Assembly (NCBI GenBank): GCA_036365455.1
Contig: JAWQUS010000026.1
Span: forward strand, 11,240,001-11,304,000
Reading direction: 5' to 3'
Length of the DNA stretch: 64,000 nt
Source of the DNA: Macrosoma leucophasiata
Lineage: Eukaryota; Arthropoda; Insecta; Lepidoptera; Hedylidae
Made by a program: the position numbers and the translations under genes. Positions 20,918 to 32,344 of the stretch are shown piece after piece; position 1 is the first letter of the stretch, and each line of letters opens with the position of its first letter. The notes beneath the pieces were generated by a model, which saw only the letters and a program-made list of their open reading frames with translations, was not told the DNA's origin and made no database searches.

Positions 20918-21735
20918 GTACGGGAAAGTCTTAGAAAGAAGAATGAAAGAGAAGTCCGACGGGTTGTTGTGGGATGCACAGGGTGGTTTCAGAACTGGAA
21001 GAAGATGTATGGATCAAGTTTTCTCCCTCCGCAACATCGTAGAGAAGTATCTGGCTGTGAGCTAGAAGGTTTTCTGCTTTTTTGTGGATTTGGAGAAAGC
21101 GTTTGATAGGGTATTACGAAAGGAGCTGTGGGACATTTTGCCAGAGTATGGTATTGATGGCAGTCTGCTCCGTGCAATACAGTCCACGTATGTGGGCTGT
21201 CAAGCATGTGTGCGGGTAGATGGTAACATGTCACCCTGGTTTGATGTTAACATCGGTGTCAGACAAGGTTGCGTGCTTTCGTCTGGGCTGTTTATCATAT
21301 ATCTGGACAAATGCCTCCAGAGGGTGAAGTTGATGGATGTGGAAGTGCGTATGGGTGACTTAGTGGTGAACTGTCTGCTTTACGCAGATGATGCGGTAAT
21401 TGTTAGCTCTACACCATCTGGGCTACAAGCACTAGTCACAGTCATGAAAGAGGATTGTATGGAGAAAGGCTTGCAATTGAATGTGGATAAAACTAAAGAA
21501 TTAGTATTTGAAAGAGATGAACAGAGAACAAATGCAAGGGTAGTAGTAGATGATGCAGTGTTAGAACAGGTGGATGAAATTGTATATCTTGGATGTGCTT
21601 TTAGCAAGGACGGTAGGTACCACTGACATAGAAAGAAGAGTGCTTGCTGGGAATTGCGTGAATGGAGCGTTGGGTAAGCTGCTAGAATCTAAACATCTCA
21701 GCCAGCGGGCTCGACTAGCCGTACATAATGCTGTA
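20918..21735 (+). pseudogene. Non-LTR reverse transcriptase fragment
   Basis: The translation starts in the RT domain with GKVLERRMKEK and GGFRTGRRCMDQVFSLRNIV, then VDLEKAFDRV (near 21084), GVRQGCVLSSGLF (near 21258) and the catalytic box LLYADDAVIV (near 21378), followed by GLQLNVDKTKELVFE and YLGCAFSKDGRY. A stop interrupts it near 21062, and a frameshift near 21620 is needed to continue into IERRVLAGNCVNGALGKLL and RARLAVHNAVL. Known family members continue with a segment like the fragment at 38699-39070, which begins LLYGSESWV, so both may come from the same LINE lineage. Endonuclease and 3' end are absent. Inactive. Confidence 0.85.
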
Positions 21736-23600
21736 CTTTGGGGAAGATGATTTCGACTTCGCTTTGGCCATGCGCCGCTTAGTGGACCTGGATGCAGCGT
21801 TGAGTGCTCTCTTAAGGCCGGAGGCATTAGGATCCTTACAAGCGTGAGCCGCAGTCCAGGTTCTGTAAGCCTCCTGCTTGTGACTAGAAGCCACAGCACA
21901 GGACTTATCGAACCAGGGCTGGTACTGTCCGCCAATGGATACCACAGAGTACGGAATGTAACATTCCATTCCCTGGTGTATCACATCGGTTACAGCATCG
22001 GCACACGTGCTCGGATCTTCCGACGAGAAACAAAGCTGCCTCCATGGGTAGGACGTCAGGAACTCCCTCAGTCCATCCCAGTCTGCCGACCTGTAATGCC
22101 ACACTTGTCGAGTTGCCGAGGGCCGCAGCGGCGCTCGAACCGACAATGAGGTTTTTGTGCGTACCAGACAGTGGTCCGAGAATCCTAAGGGAGCCTCGAC
22201 CACCACCTGATAGTTGGCAGGATGTGAGGTCAGCAGAAGATCCAGCAAAGAGGCAGTGTGACCCTCGACATCTGGTATCCGGGTAAACCCGGTTACAACT
22301 TGTGAGAGTCCATTAGCCAACGCGAAATCGTGTGCAGATCTTCCAGCGAAGTCCGTGATCCGGGAACTCAACCACTCCGTATGGTGTGCGTTAAAGTCAC
22401 CAAGAATCACCAACTCCGCAGAAGGTTACTGCACAAGCACTGTGTCGACCACCTGTTGGATGTGCTCGAATAAGCGGGCTGTCTCCCCGTCTCCGCTATA
22501 GGACCTGTACACGCACGCGTATATTCGGGTAGATCCACCGTAATCCACGCGTGCCCACAATAGCGACAGGTCCTTGTCTTCAAAATGGTCAAGACGGCGA
22601 CAACAGACATCCTCTCGGACATACAGACATACCCCGGCGCGGCGAACGAAAGTGTTCTCCAGAGTATAGCCGGGGTAAGTAAGGTACGATGTGTCAAGTT
22701 GAGAGGATATTTGTGTCTCCGTCAGAAAGAGTAGGGCTGGCTTAGCCGTTTCAAGGTGCCGTGTGAACGGCGTTAAGGTTGGTATGTAAACCCCTGATGT
22801 TGCACATGTCCACAGTAAATGTGGGAGGGTAGTCCGATGCGTTACTACTCTTTTTTTTCTTTTTGACCATTTTTTTAATCTTCCTAACAGCGTCGGATAA
22901 GGGAAATAATGATGTGCACCGTATCGACCGCCCGAGGGGCAAAGTTGCAGGTGCATCAGACCATCTGCACACAGAGGTGGTGCAATTTGCTGGTCCGGGG
23001 GACGGAAGGACCCCCGATCCCCCCCGTGCACAGGCGCCGGGCCCACTCCGGTCTCTTACTCCGGCACGACGACTGCACACGGGACTTAACACCGGTTGGC
23101 GGGACAGCCTCCCAGGCCAGAGTTTAATAGAGAGGCCTGGGTTCGGGTCCCCTACTGACCGGCGGGCGGCAGCGGACCGTTACCGTTTCATCGGCTCTCC
23201 CTGGCCCCCGGGCCAACATGTTGCGCCCCTGAGCGCAAGATGTCCTTACACATACCGGCCCCGGGGGCGGACAATACGGTGCACATCAAGGATAGGAACG
23301 AGGAAGAGGATAGGGGGAGGGGAGGGGGGACTGGCTCTCAGGCTCGGAAGCCGGAACACGCCCGAAGACGTTTGGCGGCAGATTACGACCTGAGGGTGGT
23401 AGCTAGCCAGGCAGGACCCAAGGGACCTTACCACCAAGCAGGACACTAGGAGGGATTACGCTGGTAGTGCCGACTCAGCAACCATGTGGAACCAGTCGCC
23501 AGAGCCTTGTTTGCTGGTCGGCAGGGTGCACCACGTGCAGGTAAGGTTGGCTGCGGCACCAGGATGGTAAGGCGCCACTTACACCCCAAAATCAGTAAGT
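21736..23600 (-). pseudogene. Non-LTR retrotransposon 5' region and AP-endonuclease domain, 3'-truncated
   Basis: On minus, GC-rich leader DNA (23600 to about 22860) precedes an endonuclease reading MCNIRGLHTNLNAV (near 22800), LLFLTETQISSQLDTSYL, RRAGVCLYVREDVCCRRL and VILGDFNAHHTEWL (near 22410; the GDFN-H signature of EEP-fold endonucleases). It continues with TRIPDV, LLDLLLTSHP and the catalytic SDHCLV (near 22210). Defects: a frameshift between NLNAV and HLETAK (near 22755) and an in-frame TAA at 22426-22428. The reading stops at 21715-21736, before any RT. Losing the 3' end while keeping the 5' region is opposite to normal LINE truncation and implies a later deletion. Assignment to the jockey/CR1 group is by motif. 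Confidence 0.85.
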
Positions 23601-25024
23601 AAAGCATTATGTACGGCTCTTCCCATTGAAAGATATCAGTAGCGCTTAGTCCCCGAGCCAGGGATAGAACTCAGAACCGTAGCATATCAGTAGTTATTAC
23701 CACTATATCACTGGGGCAGTTCAAGTCGGATATGTAAAAACTTTCAAACAAACTGCTATCAATATCACCCAGCCTCCAGAATAGTCGAACGATTCTCACG
23801 ATTCGTTAACTCTAACAAACAAAAGCTTTGTTGGTGAAAGTACAATGTTATCATGGCTTGCTTGTGCGAGTTTTGATTGAATTTGGACGCATTTTTAGTT
23901 TTTCAGTACAGCATTTGACGCGACAGAGTATTGGCGATTGTTTGACGAGAAATTGGAATCACTCTAACTGCATTACTGCAATTTAGTTGCGAACTGTACA
24001 CTGTTGAGAACCAGCCAGCTGAGATTATAATCATATTGTGTAAGTGGTACACTTAAAATAAATACATACTTAGATATTCTTATTCTTATATTGATAGAAG
24101 TGAAGAACAAAATGTATTAACTTCTAACAAAATATGAAATATGAGAGCTGTGAAAAATCCAAGAGCTCGAATAGATTGGATAGTGTCGTGTCAAAAGAAA
24201 AATGCAAAAAATTACGTGTTCGACTTTAAACGAGTCAGCACGAGCAACGCACTTTGTAGGAAGCTGCCAGTGAATTTTTAGCTTTTAACAGTATTTTATC
24301 TAAGTATTTTGTTCTTACTAAGGTAATATTTTGTGCAAGTATTTTTTATGTACTTTTATGTAATAGATAGCCCAGACGACTGGTAATGGAGGGTTCAACT
24401 AAATATTATGTTTGCATATCTACCCCTCAACGCAGACTCACACGTGCATACTGTTGCAGTACTACCTCACTAGTACTAACTAGCCTGATGACAGTGATAC
24501 GGCCAAAAACTATTACCGTTAGAATCCGAATGTTCGAGTGAAATAAAAGGTTACGCCATGAATTCGACTAGTCTTTTCATAACCAACTATACTAACTGAT
24601 TTGATTGGCGATTTGATTTCATTCATTAATGATTTGATTGCCGATGACTCAAAATTAGTAAGTTACATCATCATAGCTTTAATTATTTTTCACTATTCAT
24701 TTTCTCCTTTCGGTTGTTATTTTTCCTAGTTTTACTTTAAAGCATGTCATGACTGACGGACCTTATACAAAACAATTTTGAAAAAATCTTTTAAAAACTT
24801 CTGTAAAAGGGAATTGTGTTACGTTTTCGTAGGTTTTCGCGAGCTTGTTTGAGCGAGGGAATTGTGTATTGTTTTGTTGATACGTTAATTATATGATCAT
24901 CTTACTCATATTAATGGTAAATTATACACACGGGGTTTAAATAGGCCCCCTAAAAAAAGCGTGTTAAAAAATGTACTTCGCGTATCTGCATGGTCATTGG
25001 TACATTAACGTACATTTAAAATCT
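23601..25024. other. Long stretch without recognised features
   Basis: About 1.4 kb. No domain-bearing frame, no SINE or MITE match, no notable inverted repeat seen on either strand. It could be unique intergenic or intronic DNA. Confidence 0.5.
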
Positions 25025-25256
25025 ATTCAAAAAAAAATCAATTGCTGTTCGTTAGACTCGCTAAAACTCGAAAACGGCTGGACCAGTTTAGCTAATTTTA
25101 AATTGGAATTATTTTAAATTAAAAAAAAACCTTCGCCGTATGAAGGTTTGTAAGGAAAATCTAAACAGTAACTATGAAATTTTTCCATATAAATAGCTCG
25201 TTTATGTCAAATCTTATTTAATTCTAAGGCAATACGAAGTTCGGCGGGTCTGCTAG
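25025..25256 (+). repeat. RepG dispersed repeat (retroelement tail type)
   Basis: 'caattgctgttcgttagact', 'gctaaaactcgaaaacggct', 'ggaccagtttagctaatttt', ending 'cgaagttcggcgggtctgct'. Recognised from general knowledge of lepidopteran genomes as a common LINE-tail repeat; only one copy here. Confidence 0.5.
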
Positions 25257-25469
25257 TTAAATATAATCCTCAAAAGTCCAACAAACAGAATAAAATGTCA
25301 CCACAACACGAAAATTTGGCGAACAATTAAAAAGCATTATTTCCCACAAAACTGGGAACATTTCCGCTCGGATATCAAACGGTTCAACTTTGTATTTTGC
25401 TTGTCCCACAAAAACATAACTGAATGAATAACAAAAAATTGGTGAATGCGTTAGATTTATATAAAAACG

Positions 25470-25776
25470 TAACTTCGCGCCTGTAATCCCCGAATGGGTA
25501 GGCAGAGGTAAATGCATGCATTCAAGCATACATGCAAACACCCACGATTCGCCGGTTACGTTTTGTCCCATGTAACAGGTGGCGAGCCTGTTGACATCTC
25601 CGGGCATATTCCCAAATATCGAGGTACTGAGAAATTTCTAGAAAATGAAAAAAACCCAATAGAACCAGTGATACAGGACTTTACACCATTATCTCTGATA
25701 ACCCCCGACCTGGGAATCGAACCCAGGACCTCAGCATAGTAGTAGTGGCCTGCTATCACTAGGCTACCGAGGCAGT
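25470..25776 (-). mobile_element. SINE3 copy
   Basis: 'cgtaacttcgcgcctgtaat' to 'accgaggcag', with the tRNA head at the right end on minus. The frames on both strands here are repeat-derived. Confidence 0.9.
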
Positions 25777-25847
25777 TGGAGAGGCAGTTGGCAGATTTAT
25801 ATATTTTTGTAATTTCTACATAAATCGGTTCTTAATAAAAATAATGT

Positions 25848-25935
25848 GAATGTATCTTCACGCCAAGTCCCTTACGGGGAAGGCAGTGAGTGGAGCATCT
25901 GATATCGCGGTCCGGACACACCTCCCGAGCTTCTT
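25848..25935 (-). mobile_element. LINE 3'-end microfragment (family T)
   Basis: 'gtatcttcacgccaagtccc' and 'ggggaaggcagtgagtgga' align inverted with the 3' end of the LINE at 38990-39070. Confidence 0.65.
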
Positions 25936-26593
25936 TTCCATTCATAATTTTTAAACATGCACGATGATTCTTGTGCGAACATGCGAAAATGCGAACACGA
26001 GGTACAAAAGTAAGTTATATTTTTGTCTACCTATTCTACCTCATACAAGTGAATGGGCCGCCTAGCCAAACTAGCCAGAATGCACTTATTATTAACACTA
26101 ACCTACCTATAGAAGTATCTGGTCCGTTAAATTCGTTACTTCAAAAATAAGTGAGGTCTCGCGGCCCTGGGATCTTAAACTATTAGTTTAGTTTAAAACT
26201 AAGTTATTAATTTCATGCAATCCCAAATGATAAATTAACATATTGAATTGACTTTGAATTTGAATATTTTCATGGGATAAAAGAATTGGGTACCTACTGT
26301 AAAAATAAAATCAAAAGTTGAATGAGTGTGTGATACATTTTTACAAAATATTTTTTTTTTGTTATATAAATACGCATCTCGCATTCCAAATTACCCTTTT
26401 TTACTTATTTATAGAAATTTCTAATTCTTTGCCTATCAATTTTGCATTACGTATTTTTAGGGTCGTGAAAAAAGTAAAAATATGCGGTACGTACTTTGTA
26501 ATTAAATTCCGTAGGTTCCTTCCATAATGTCCTTGGTTAGATATTAAAACTCTGAGCCAAAATGTTTAGAAAAGGTTCGTTATTTATATTCCA
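25936..26593. other. Stretch without recognised features
   Basis: AT-rich; a 69-codon frame at 26318 is hydrophobic and low-complexity. Nothing supported. Confidence 0.45.
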
Positions 26594-26925
26594 GACAAGC
26601 TGTGCCCGCGACTTCGTCCCCGTGAGAATTTAAGATTGTTCAGTATCTCCCCATATGAACTTGTGGGCGCAGCTAGTATAAAAGTAGCGTAAGTTACTCC
26701 ATATTATATAAGATATCTGCTAGTGAAAGTCCCGTCAAAATCGGTCCAGCCCTTCCCTAGATTAGCCCCAGCAAACAGACAGACAGACAGATAAAAATTG
26801 TAAAAAATATTGTGTTGGTGTATATACCGTGTATACATATGCATTTAGTAAAAAGCGGTTATTTTTATATTACAAGCAGACACTCCAATTTTTATTTATT
26901 TGTATATATGTATAAATAAGAAAGT
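26594..26925 (+). repeat. RepC copy, reference-quality
   Basis: 'agctgtgcccgcgacttcgt' to 'cactccaatttttatttatt', with a single tandem unit and a short CAGA run (26775-26790). Shows the unduplicated form of the repeat at 652-1490. Confidence 0.8.
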
Positions 26926-27111
26926 ATGATAGGGTTGTTTAGGTTACGAGTATGCAATGCAATAATAATTGTTATGCCAATAATTATCGGTTTCATAATA
27001 TATTTACATAATTAATCTATTCAATTTGCGAGTCAACGTCAAGGTATGAGATGAATCAGAAGACCCTGCACTTAATTTTGATTGGGTTTATGTCCAGTTT
27101 CCGACCTCCGT

Positions 27112-27398
27112 CACTGGTGGTAGAGCTCCAGTGACGGAGCTCGCGGGCATAGGCACCACCGCATTACCTAATATACTTGCCGCTAAATGATAGTGTTCAG
27201 CACTATCGTGTTCCGGTCAGGTGGTAATGTATGGCCTTGTAATTTCCGGCACAGAGGCATAACACCTTTGGCCTCAGGAGTGGTAACGCATCGGCATTTT
27301 GACCTCGGTCTTTGTGTGGGTGTCTATAGGCTGCAGTCATCACTGAACATCAATGTGAACTGCATGCTTGTTTGCCACTTGCATTACATTAAAAAAAA
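27112..27398 (+). mobile_element. SINE1 copy, full length
   Basis: 'cactggtggtagagctccag' to 'cattacattaaaaaaaaa'. The 75-codon frame inside is part of the SINE. Confidence 0.92.
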
Positions 27399-27929
27399 AG
27401 TCTATTTATATTAGTTTAATAAAAATGGACTGTAAAGTTAACGACTTTTGTATGTAACTGAAAAAACAAAACGTTTGAAGTGATTTAAACTAGTGAGTTG
27501 ATTTTAGAATTGTCTAAACCTTTATTCAAGAATGCACTGTCGTATTAAATTCATATTCGTACTCTTCATTTAGGTTTTCCAGAGTCAGGTTTTAATTTTT
27601 AAACTCGTCAGTAGTAGAGAACTGAAAGCTTACAAATAATAAAGCGCAAAAATAAACCGCAAAACAATTTGAAAACCCAGCAGGGTTTTTAACACGTTTG
27701 ACTAACCATAAACCTCCACTAACTACACTATAATAGATTCTCTGATTGATAAAACATACCTTATAACCGCCGGTATCTACAAGCTTAATGTTATTTAGGC
27801 ACTATTTTGGCTATTTAAAGTTACAGTTCAAAAACGACGTTTTTTTTGTTGTGGCAAATAAAAAAAGACTCTTGCACAATTCACAGTTTACAATGGTCAA
27901 ATAAAATTTATTAGAAATTTCGAATAGCC

Positions 27930-28270
27930 CTACTTGCAGTAGAAATGTGTAAAATTGCCACTTATTTTGAATCTACAACGGCAATTAGGAGTTATTGTCA
28001 TAGAGCACCTATGTATAACCATAGAGCAATATTGGCTTCTTACTTGGATTTCACTAAAACCTTTGATCGACCTTCTGTTACAAATCAACTACCTATTACA
28101 AACTCTAAGTCTACCCGAGTTTTACCTTTTACTGGAAATTTGGGTTTCTTCCTCAACATTTGATGTAACTTAATGATAGATAGACTCCACATTCAATGAA
28201 ACAATGCCAATAATCGCTGGTGTACCACAAGGATGCGTATTATCTCCCAGATGTTATAAATATGAATCGC
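27930..28270 (+). pseudogene. Decayed jockey-type reverse transcriptase fragment
   Basis: Shifting frames give ASYLDFTKTFDRPS (near 28030; LDxxKAFD box with K and T changes), then LPEFYL and SSSTFDVT (near 28110-28170), and finally GVPQGCVLSP (near 28217), the RT GxPQGxxLSP box. At least two frameshifts separate them. The catalytic xADD box is lost because a SINE1 fragment and family G begin just downstream. Strong decay; inactive. Confidence 0.65.
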
Positions 28271-28299
28271 ATGTCAGACTGGAGGTTTTTTATTGAAAT

Positions 28300-28376
28300 G
28301 ATGTTGCCTAACAAGTATGCAGTGCACATTGATGGTAAGTTAATACTGCAGCCTAAAGACATCTACACAAACACCA
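28300..28376 (-). mobile_element. SINE1 3' fragment
   Basis: 'aacaagtatgcagtgcacat' and 'actgcagcctaaagacatct' on + give minus-strand SINE1; truncated at the junction with family G. Confidence 0.7.
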
Positions 28377-28665
28377 ATCCGCCGCCGCCCGAATGGAGAA
28401 AGGTTCCAAACTGGGTGGCGTGCACGTGTTCCGCACACCACTAGTGTTAGTTGGAGCCAAAGAGCTCAACCTATGGAGGGCTTGGAGACGAACAGCCGCC
28501 GGCGGGTCGGGTATGTGTGCGTAAGCGTACCCGTGACCCCGCCACTGATGGCGGACGAGTCGGAACACTGCCAGGTTTTAGTGACTACGAATTTCAGACT
28601 ACCCGCCGTCTTTTCCCTTATACAGCGGGTGCACATAAGGGTTTCCCGGCGTATAAAAAAAAGGT
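28377..28665 (+). mobile_element. Family G copy
   Basis: Aligns with 19045-19290 ('cactagtgttagttggagcc', 'tgaccccgccactgatggcg', 'gacgagtcggaacac') and continues into 'tacagcgggtgcacataagg'. Confidence 0.65.
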
Positions 28666-29084
28666 AATGCGGTAATGCCTACGCACTCTAGCTTCAACAT
28701 TGCAATTGTACCAATAGTAAAAAGTTTAACCTCCACGGGCGACACATTGCACAGTAGTTATTCAAATACATCTCAATTGTTTTATGATTACTAAATAGAA
28801 GCCATAAAATTTAAATTTAGTTAAAATTAATTCTCTGAAGACACGAATTTAATGTCTTACTTATATGGCTTAAGCGGTTAACAATAACAGGTAACTGACT
28901 CATTAAAATCGTATGAGTGTGAACTCGGTACATAAATGGTGCAGTGGCACGTCTGTACAGTTGGAGAAGGGACATTCATTAGAATGCTAGACGCATACTT
29001 TGCAGCGCTATTTTCTAGGGAGTTATAATTGAAGTTCTCAAGAACGGGACATCTTATTAAGCTTTCTATTTTAGTTGAGGTGAC
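28666..29084. other. Stretch without recognised features
   Basis: Nothing supported apart from a short SINE1-like piece at about 28672-28710. Confidence 0.4.
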
Positions 29085-29150
29085 TGCATGCGCATTTATT
29101 ATTTGCGGTTGAATTTATATAGGTTAGGATCCCACTGCAGAATCATTTCG
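29085..29150 (-). repeat. Fragment of the repeat seen at 60745-60820
   Basis: 'cactgcagaatcatttcgtt' is the inverse of 'aacgaaatgattctgcagtg' near 60785, and a third copy lies near 30870. Confidence 0.6.
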
Positions 29151-29157
29151 TTAATTT

Positions 29158-29468
29158 AAACGTAACTTCACGCCTGTAATCTCCGAAGGGGTAGGCAGAG
29201 GTAAATGCATGCATTCAAGCATACATGCAAACACCCACGACTCGCCAGTTACGTTTTGGCCCATGTAACAGGTGGCGAACCTGTTGCCATCTCCGGCCAC
29301 ATTACCAAACTCCGAGGTACTGGGAAACTTCCAGAAAATGGAAAAATCCCAATAGAACCAGAGATAAAGGATTTTAAACCTTTATCTCTGATAGTCCCCG
29401 ACCCGGGAATCGAACCCAGGACCCCCAGCGTAGTAGTAGTGGTCTGCTACCACTACGCTACTGAGGCC
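29158..29468 (-). mobile_element. SINE3 copy
   Basis: 'cgtaacttcacgcctgtaat' to 'gctactgaggc'. Intact B box on minus ('ggttcgattcccg'). Confidence 0.92.
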
Positions 29469-29559
29469 GTCTAATTTCGTTCATTTCGTATGCTCAAACC
29501 TATATGTCCAATAGGTTGACTGTCAAAAAATGACCGCAAATGTTTTTTTATACTTAGTA

Positions 29560-29680
29560 CGAGAAATTTTTTTTTTTTTAATGTCTTTTCAATAACATAT
29601 CTTTTACTTCACGGCAATATGTACAAAGACGCTCCATATATTCGATCCGTTCCGATAACTTTTTACGTCCATAACATACC
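29560..29680 (-). repeat. Copy of the 60490-60660 repeat
   Basis: Inverse of 'tatggacgtaaaaagttatc', 'acatattgtcgtgaagtgga' and 'attttattgaaaa' near 60500-60625. The 63-codon frame over it is not a gene. Confidence 0.6.
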
Positions 29681-30350
29681 AGCTCCAGTGACGGAGCTCG
29701 CCGTCGGACGTAGGTACTCGTACCACCGCATTACCTAATATATAATAAATAATAACTAATAATGGCAACCCATTATACGTCCCACTGCTGGGCACGAGTC
29801 TCTCCCCTTTTTTTGGGGGGAGGCCTGGAGCTTACTCCACCACGCTGCTCCAATGCGGATTGGTGGAGGTGGGTGGGTTAGTGGCCAACCCGCTGTCGGA
29901 TGTTTTCAAACCGCCCATTAGGCCTCCGACAAGGTTTAACGACTGCTCTCCATCGATAGCAACCGGGACCGACGGTTTAACGTGCCCTCCGAAGCACGGA
30001 AACGCGCATTTAATTTGCCACGAGCGGTCACCCATCACACTACCCGACCGCGCCCGTAGTGCTTAACCGAGGAGATCGCTTACGATCTACACCAGCCGCT
30101 GGGCCATGCGCGCTTCCTATACTTGCCGCTAAATGGTAGTGTTCAGCACTACCGTGTTCCGGTCAGGTGGTAATATACGGCCCTGTAATTCCCGGCACAG
30201 AGGCATAACACCTTAGGCCTCAGGAGTGGTAACGCATCTGCATTTTGACCTTGGTCTTTTTTGTGGGTGTCTATAGGCTGCAGTCATCACTTAACATCAA
30301 TGTGAACTGCATGCTTGTTTGCCACTTGATGACATTAAAAAAAAAAAACC
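29681..30350 (+). mobile_element. SINE1 copy interrupted by SINE2
   Basis: 5' part 29681-29739 ('ccagctccagtgacggagct' to 'attacctaatata'), 3' part 30117-30350 ('tatacttgccgctaaatgg' to poly-A). The break falls at a different SINE1 position from the one at 14930. Confidence 0.9.
29740..30116 (-). mobile_element. SINE2 copy nested in SINE1
   Basis: AATAAT-rich tail, then 'ggcaacccattatacgtccc' to 'gccatgcgcgcttc'. Tail variation (taataaataataactaata) suggests microsatellite drift. Confidence 0.92.
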
Positions 30351-30404
30351 TATTAAGCTATTTTTAAGTAAAGCTATTTTGTCCTCATTGTTATGATTAA
30401 TGGA

Positions 30405-30900
30405 AACCAAATTAAATCGGCCGCAAATAAAAGTTACTGGCTTTTAAAGATAACATAATGTAAATAAAAATACTTGCGGCCAAATTTTGATAGGCAGATA
30501 ACCTAGTGGATATATATTCTCTAGATTATAAATATGTGGTATCTTTACTGGTGGTAGAGCTCCAGTGACGGAGCTCGCGGGCGTAGGCACCACCGCATTA
30601 CCTAATATACTTGCCGCTAAATGGTAGTGTTCAGCACTATCGTGTTCCGGTCAGGTGGTAATGTACGGCCCTGTAATTTCCGGCACAGAGGCATAACACC
30701 TTAGGCCTTAGGAGTGGTAACGCATCTGCATTTTTACCTCTGGTCATTGTGTGGGTGTCTATAGGCAGCAGTCATCACTAATAATCAATGTGAACTGTAT
30801 GCTTGTATGCCACTTTTAAAACATAAAAAAAAAAAAAGTGCGTAAAAATTAGGTTTGCAGCATATCTGGATGAACGAAATGATACTGCAGTGTGATTATG
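30405..30900 (+). repeat. Copy of the 60660-60820 repeat carrying a SINE1
   Basis: 'acttgcggcca', 'tatattctctagattataaa' before the SINE, then 'aaaaattaggtttgcagcat' and 'tgaacgaaatgatactgcag' after it. The unoccupied version is at 60670-60800. Confidence 0.7.
30546..30836 (+). mobile_element. SINE1 copy, full length
   Basis: 'tactggtggtagagctccag' to 'aacataaaaaaaaaaaaa'. The empty site at about 60747 ('aaatatgcgttaaaa') confirms that this block is an insertion. Confidence 0.92.
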
Positions 30901-30937
30901 ATGTTATCTTATAGAGATATTCCACGTTACTAAGCCT

Positions 30938-31060
30938 TGGTTGCACCACGCCATTTGTTAAACTTATTGTTTCATTACACATCCTTCTCTAACTTATAGA
31001 AATCTGTTTGAGAAGGATGTGAAATGTTACAATAACTTTAGAAAATATCGTGGTATAACC
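30938..31060. mobile_element. Foldback MITE, family F
   Basis: Arms 'ggttgcaccacgccattt' and, inverted, 'ggttataccacgatattt' converge on a central 'cacatccttctc' pair around a short loop. Related copies: 44901-45043, 62613-62703. Confidence 0.75.
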
Positions 31061-31326
31061 TGCTAACCGGCTAAATGTTGCCAAATCTTCACCAATTTGA
31101 ATCATAATAATATAATAATAGTGCTCTCATATGGCCTATTGAAAAATACACCGTTTCTTTTTAAAAATATGGCTTAATTTAGTTATTCATATATATTATC
31201 AATTTTATTGAATCAAGTAGTTACAGCATCATTTAAATATATTCCCATAAACATTTTGCTTTAAGCCCTTAGGTACTTAATCTAATCTAATATCTCTTTA
31301 TTTATATGCATATATTCATGACTTGA

Positions 31327-31612
31327 AGCGCGCATGGCCCAGCGGCTGGTGTAGATCGTAAGCGATCTATTCGGTTAAGCACTACGGGCGCGGTCGGGCA
31401 GTGTGATGGGTGACCGCTAGTGGCAAATTAAATGCGCGTTTCCGTGCTTCGGAGGGCACGTTAAGCCGTCGGTCCCGGTTGCTATCGATGGATAGCAGTC
31501 GTTAAGCCTTGTCGGAGGCCTAATGGGGGCGGTTTGAAAACATCCGACAGCGGGTTGGCCACTAACCCACCCACCTCCACCAATCCGCATTGGAGCAGCG
31601 TGGTGGAGTAAA
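31327..31612 (+). mobile_element. SINE2 copy, 3'-truncated
   Basis: 'agcgcgcatggcccagcggc' to 'cagcgtggtggagtaa', where RepF sequence takes over. Confidence 0.92.
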
Positions 31613-31795
31613 TGTCCAAAAACCTCGACAAAAAATATGGGTTGACAACTATTCTTAGGGGTATGAAAAAAATATTGGCCGATTCTCAGACCTACTCATT
31701 AGGCACACAATATTCCATGAGAATCGGTCCAGCCGTTTCGGAGGAGTATGGCAACTAACATTGAGACACAAGAATTTTATATATAGAGAAGAGAA
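31613..31795 (+). repeat. RepF dispersed repeat (retroelement tail type)
   Basis: 'cattaggcacacaatattcc', 'gagaatcggtccagccgttt', 'cggaggagtatggcaa', ending 'aattttatatatagag'. Recognised from general knowledge; single copy here. Confidence 0.5.
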
Positions 31796-32080
31796 GAGGA
31801 GTTTTAAACTGTATCTATGAATCCCATTTTATTAAACGATCCTTGATCCGTTTAATCAGACCCATAAAGACTGGCATCGGTCGCTTAGGAAGCGTCCCGC
31901 GCAAATCCATTTAATGCCACACGTAAAACCAATTGCCTGTCGATAATTACGTTTCGTGCCGATAGAACGCACCTGGTTTCAGCAAACACTCACTTATCAA
32001 GTATTATTATATTTATGCCAGCCTTTGCCTTTACTTGCACAGATAATAATATTAGTTAACGGAAAAGCATCTAGTTTACA

Positions 32081-32344
32081 ACATAGAGCAACACGGGCCA
32101 CCGGCCGCCGCGGAACGAAGGGGAGTAGCCATATACAGGCTTTCCCCTCTGTCAAAGTACGAGACCAAATGGTCCTATGCCTGTCGCCCAGATATAATGT
32201 GTGCTTGTAATTGTAATAGACGATTGTTGTAGTGTGAGTGTGTGTCACACGTATTTCCCCCCGCAAAAAATTACAGCCTGTTTTGCATCGATTATGGCTA
32301 CTCCCCTCCGGTCCCCCGCGCCCGGTGGGCCGAGTTGCTCTATG
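32081..32344. mobile_element. hAT-like MITE with 8-bp target duplication
   Basis: Imperfect TIRs of about 50 bp: left 'catagagcaacacgggccac' and right, inverted, 'catagagcaactcggcccac', continuing into 'ggggagtagccata'. Flanked by agtttaca (32073-32080 and 32345-32352); 8 bp is the hAT signature. Noncoding, 264 bp. Relatives: 6092, 36142, 45236. Confidence 0.85.

Noticed and set aside
22863..23449. Plus-strand frames of up to 176 codons opposite the LINE endonuclease leader
   Set aside because: Antisense by-products of a GC-rich leader; composition is R/G/P-rich with no recognisable domain.
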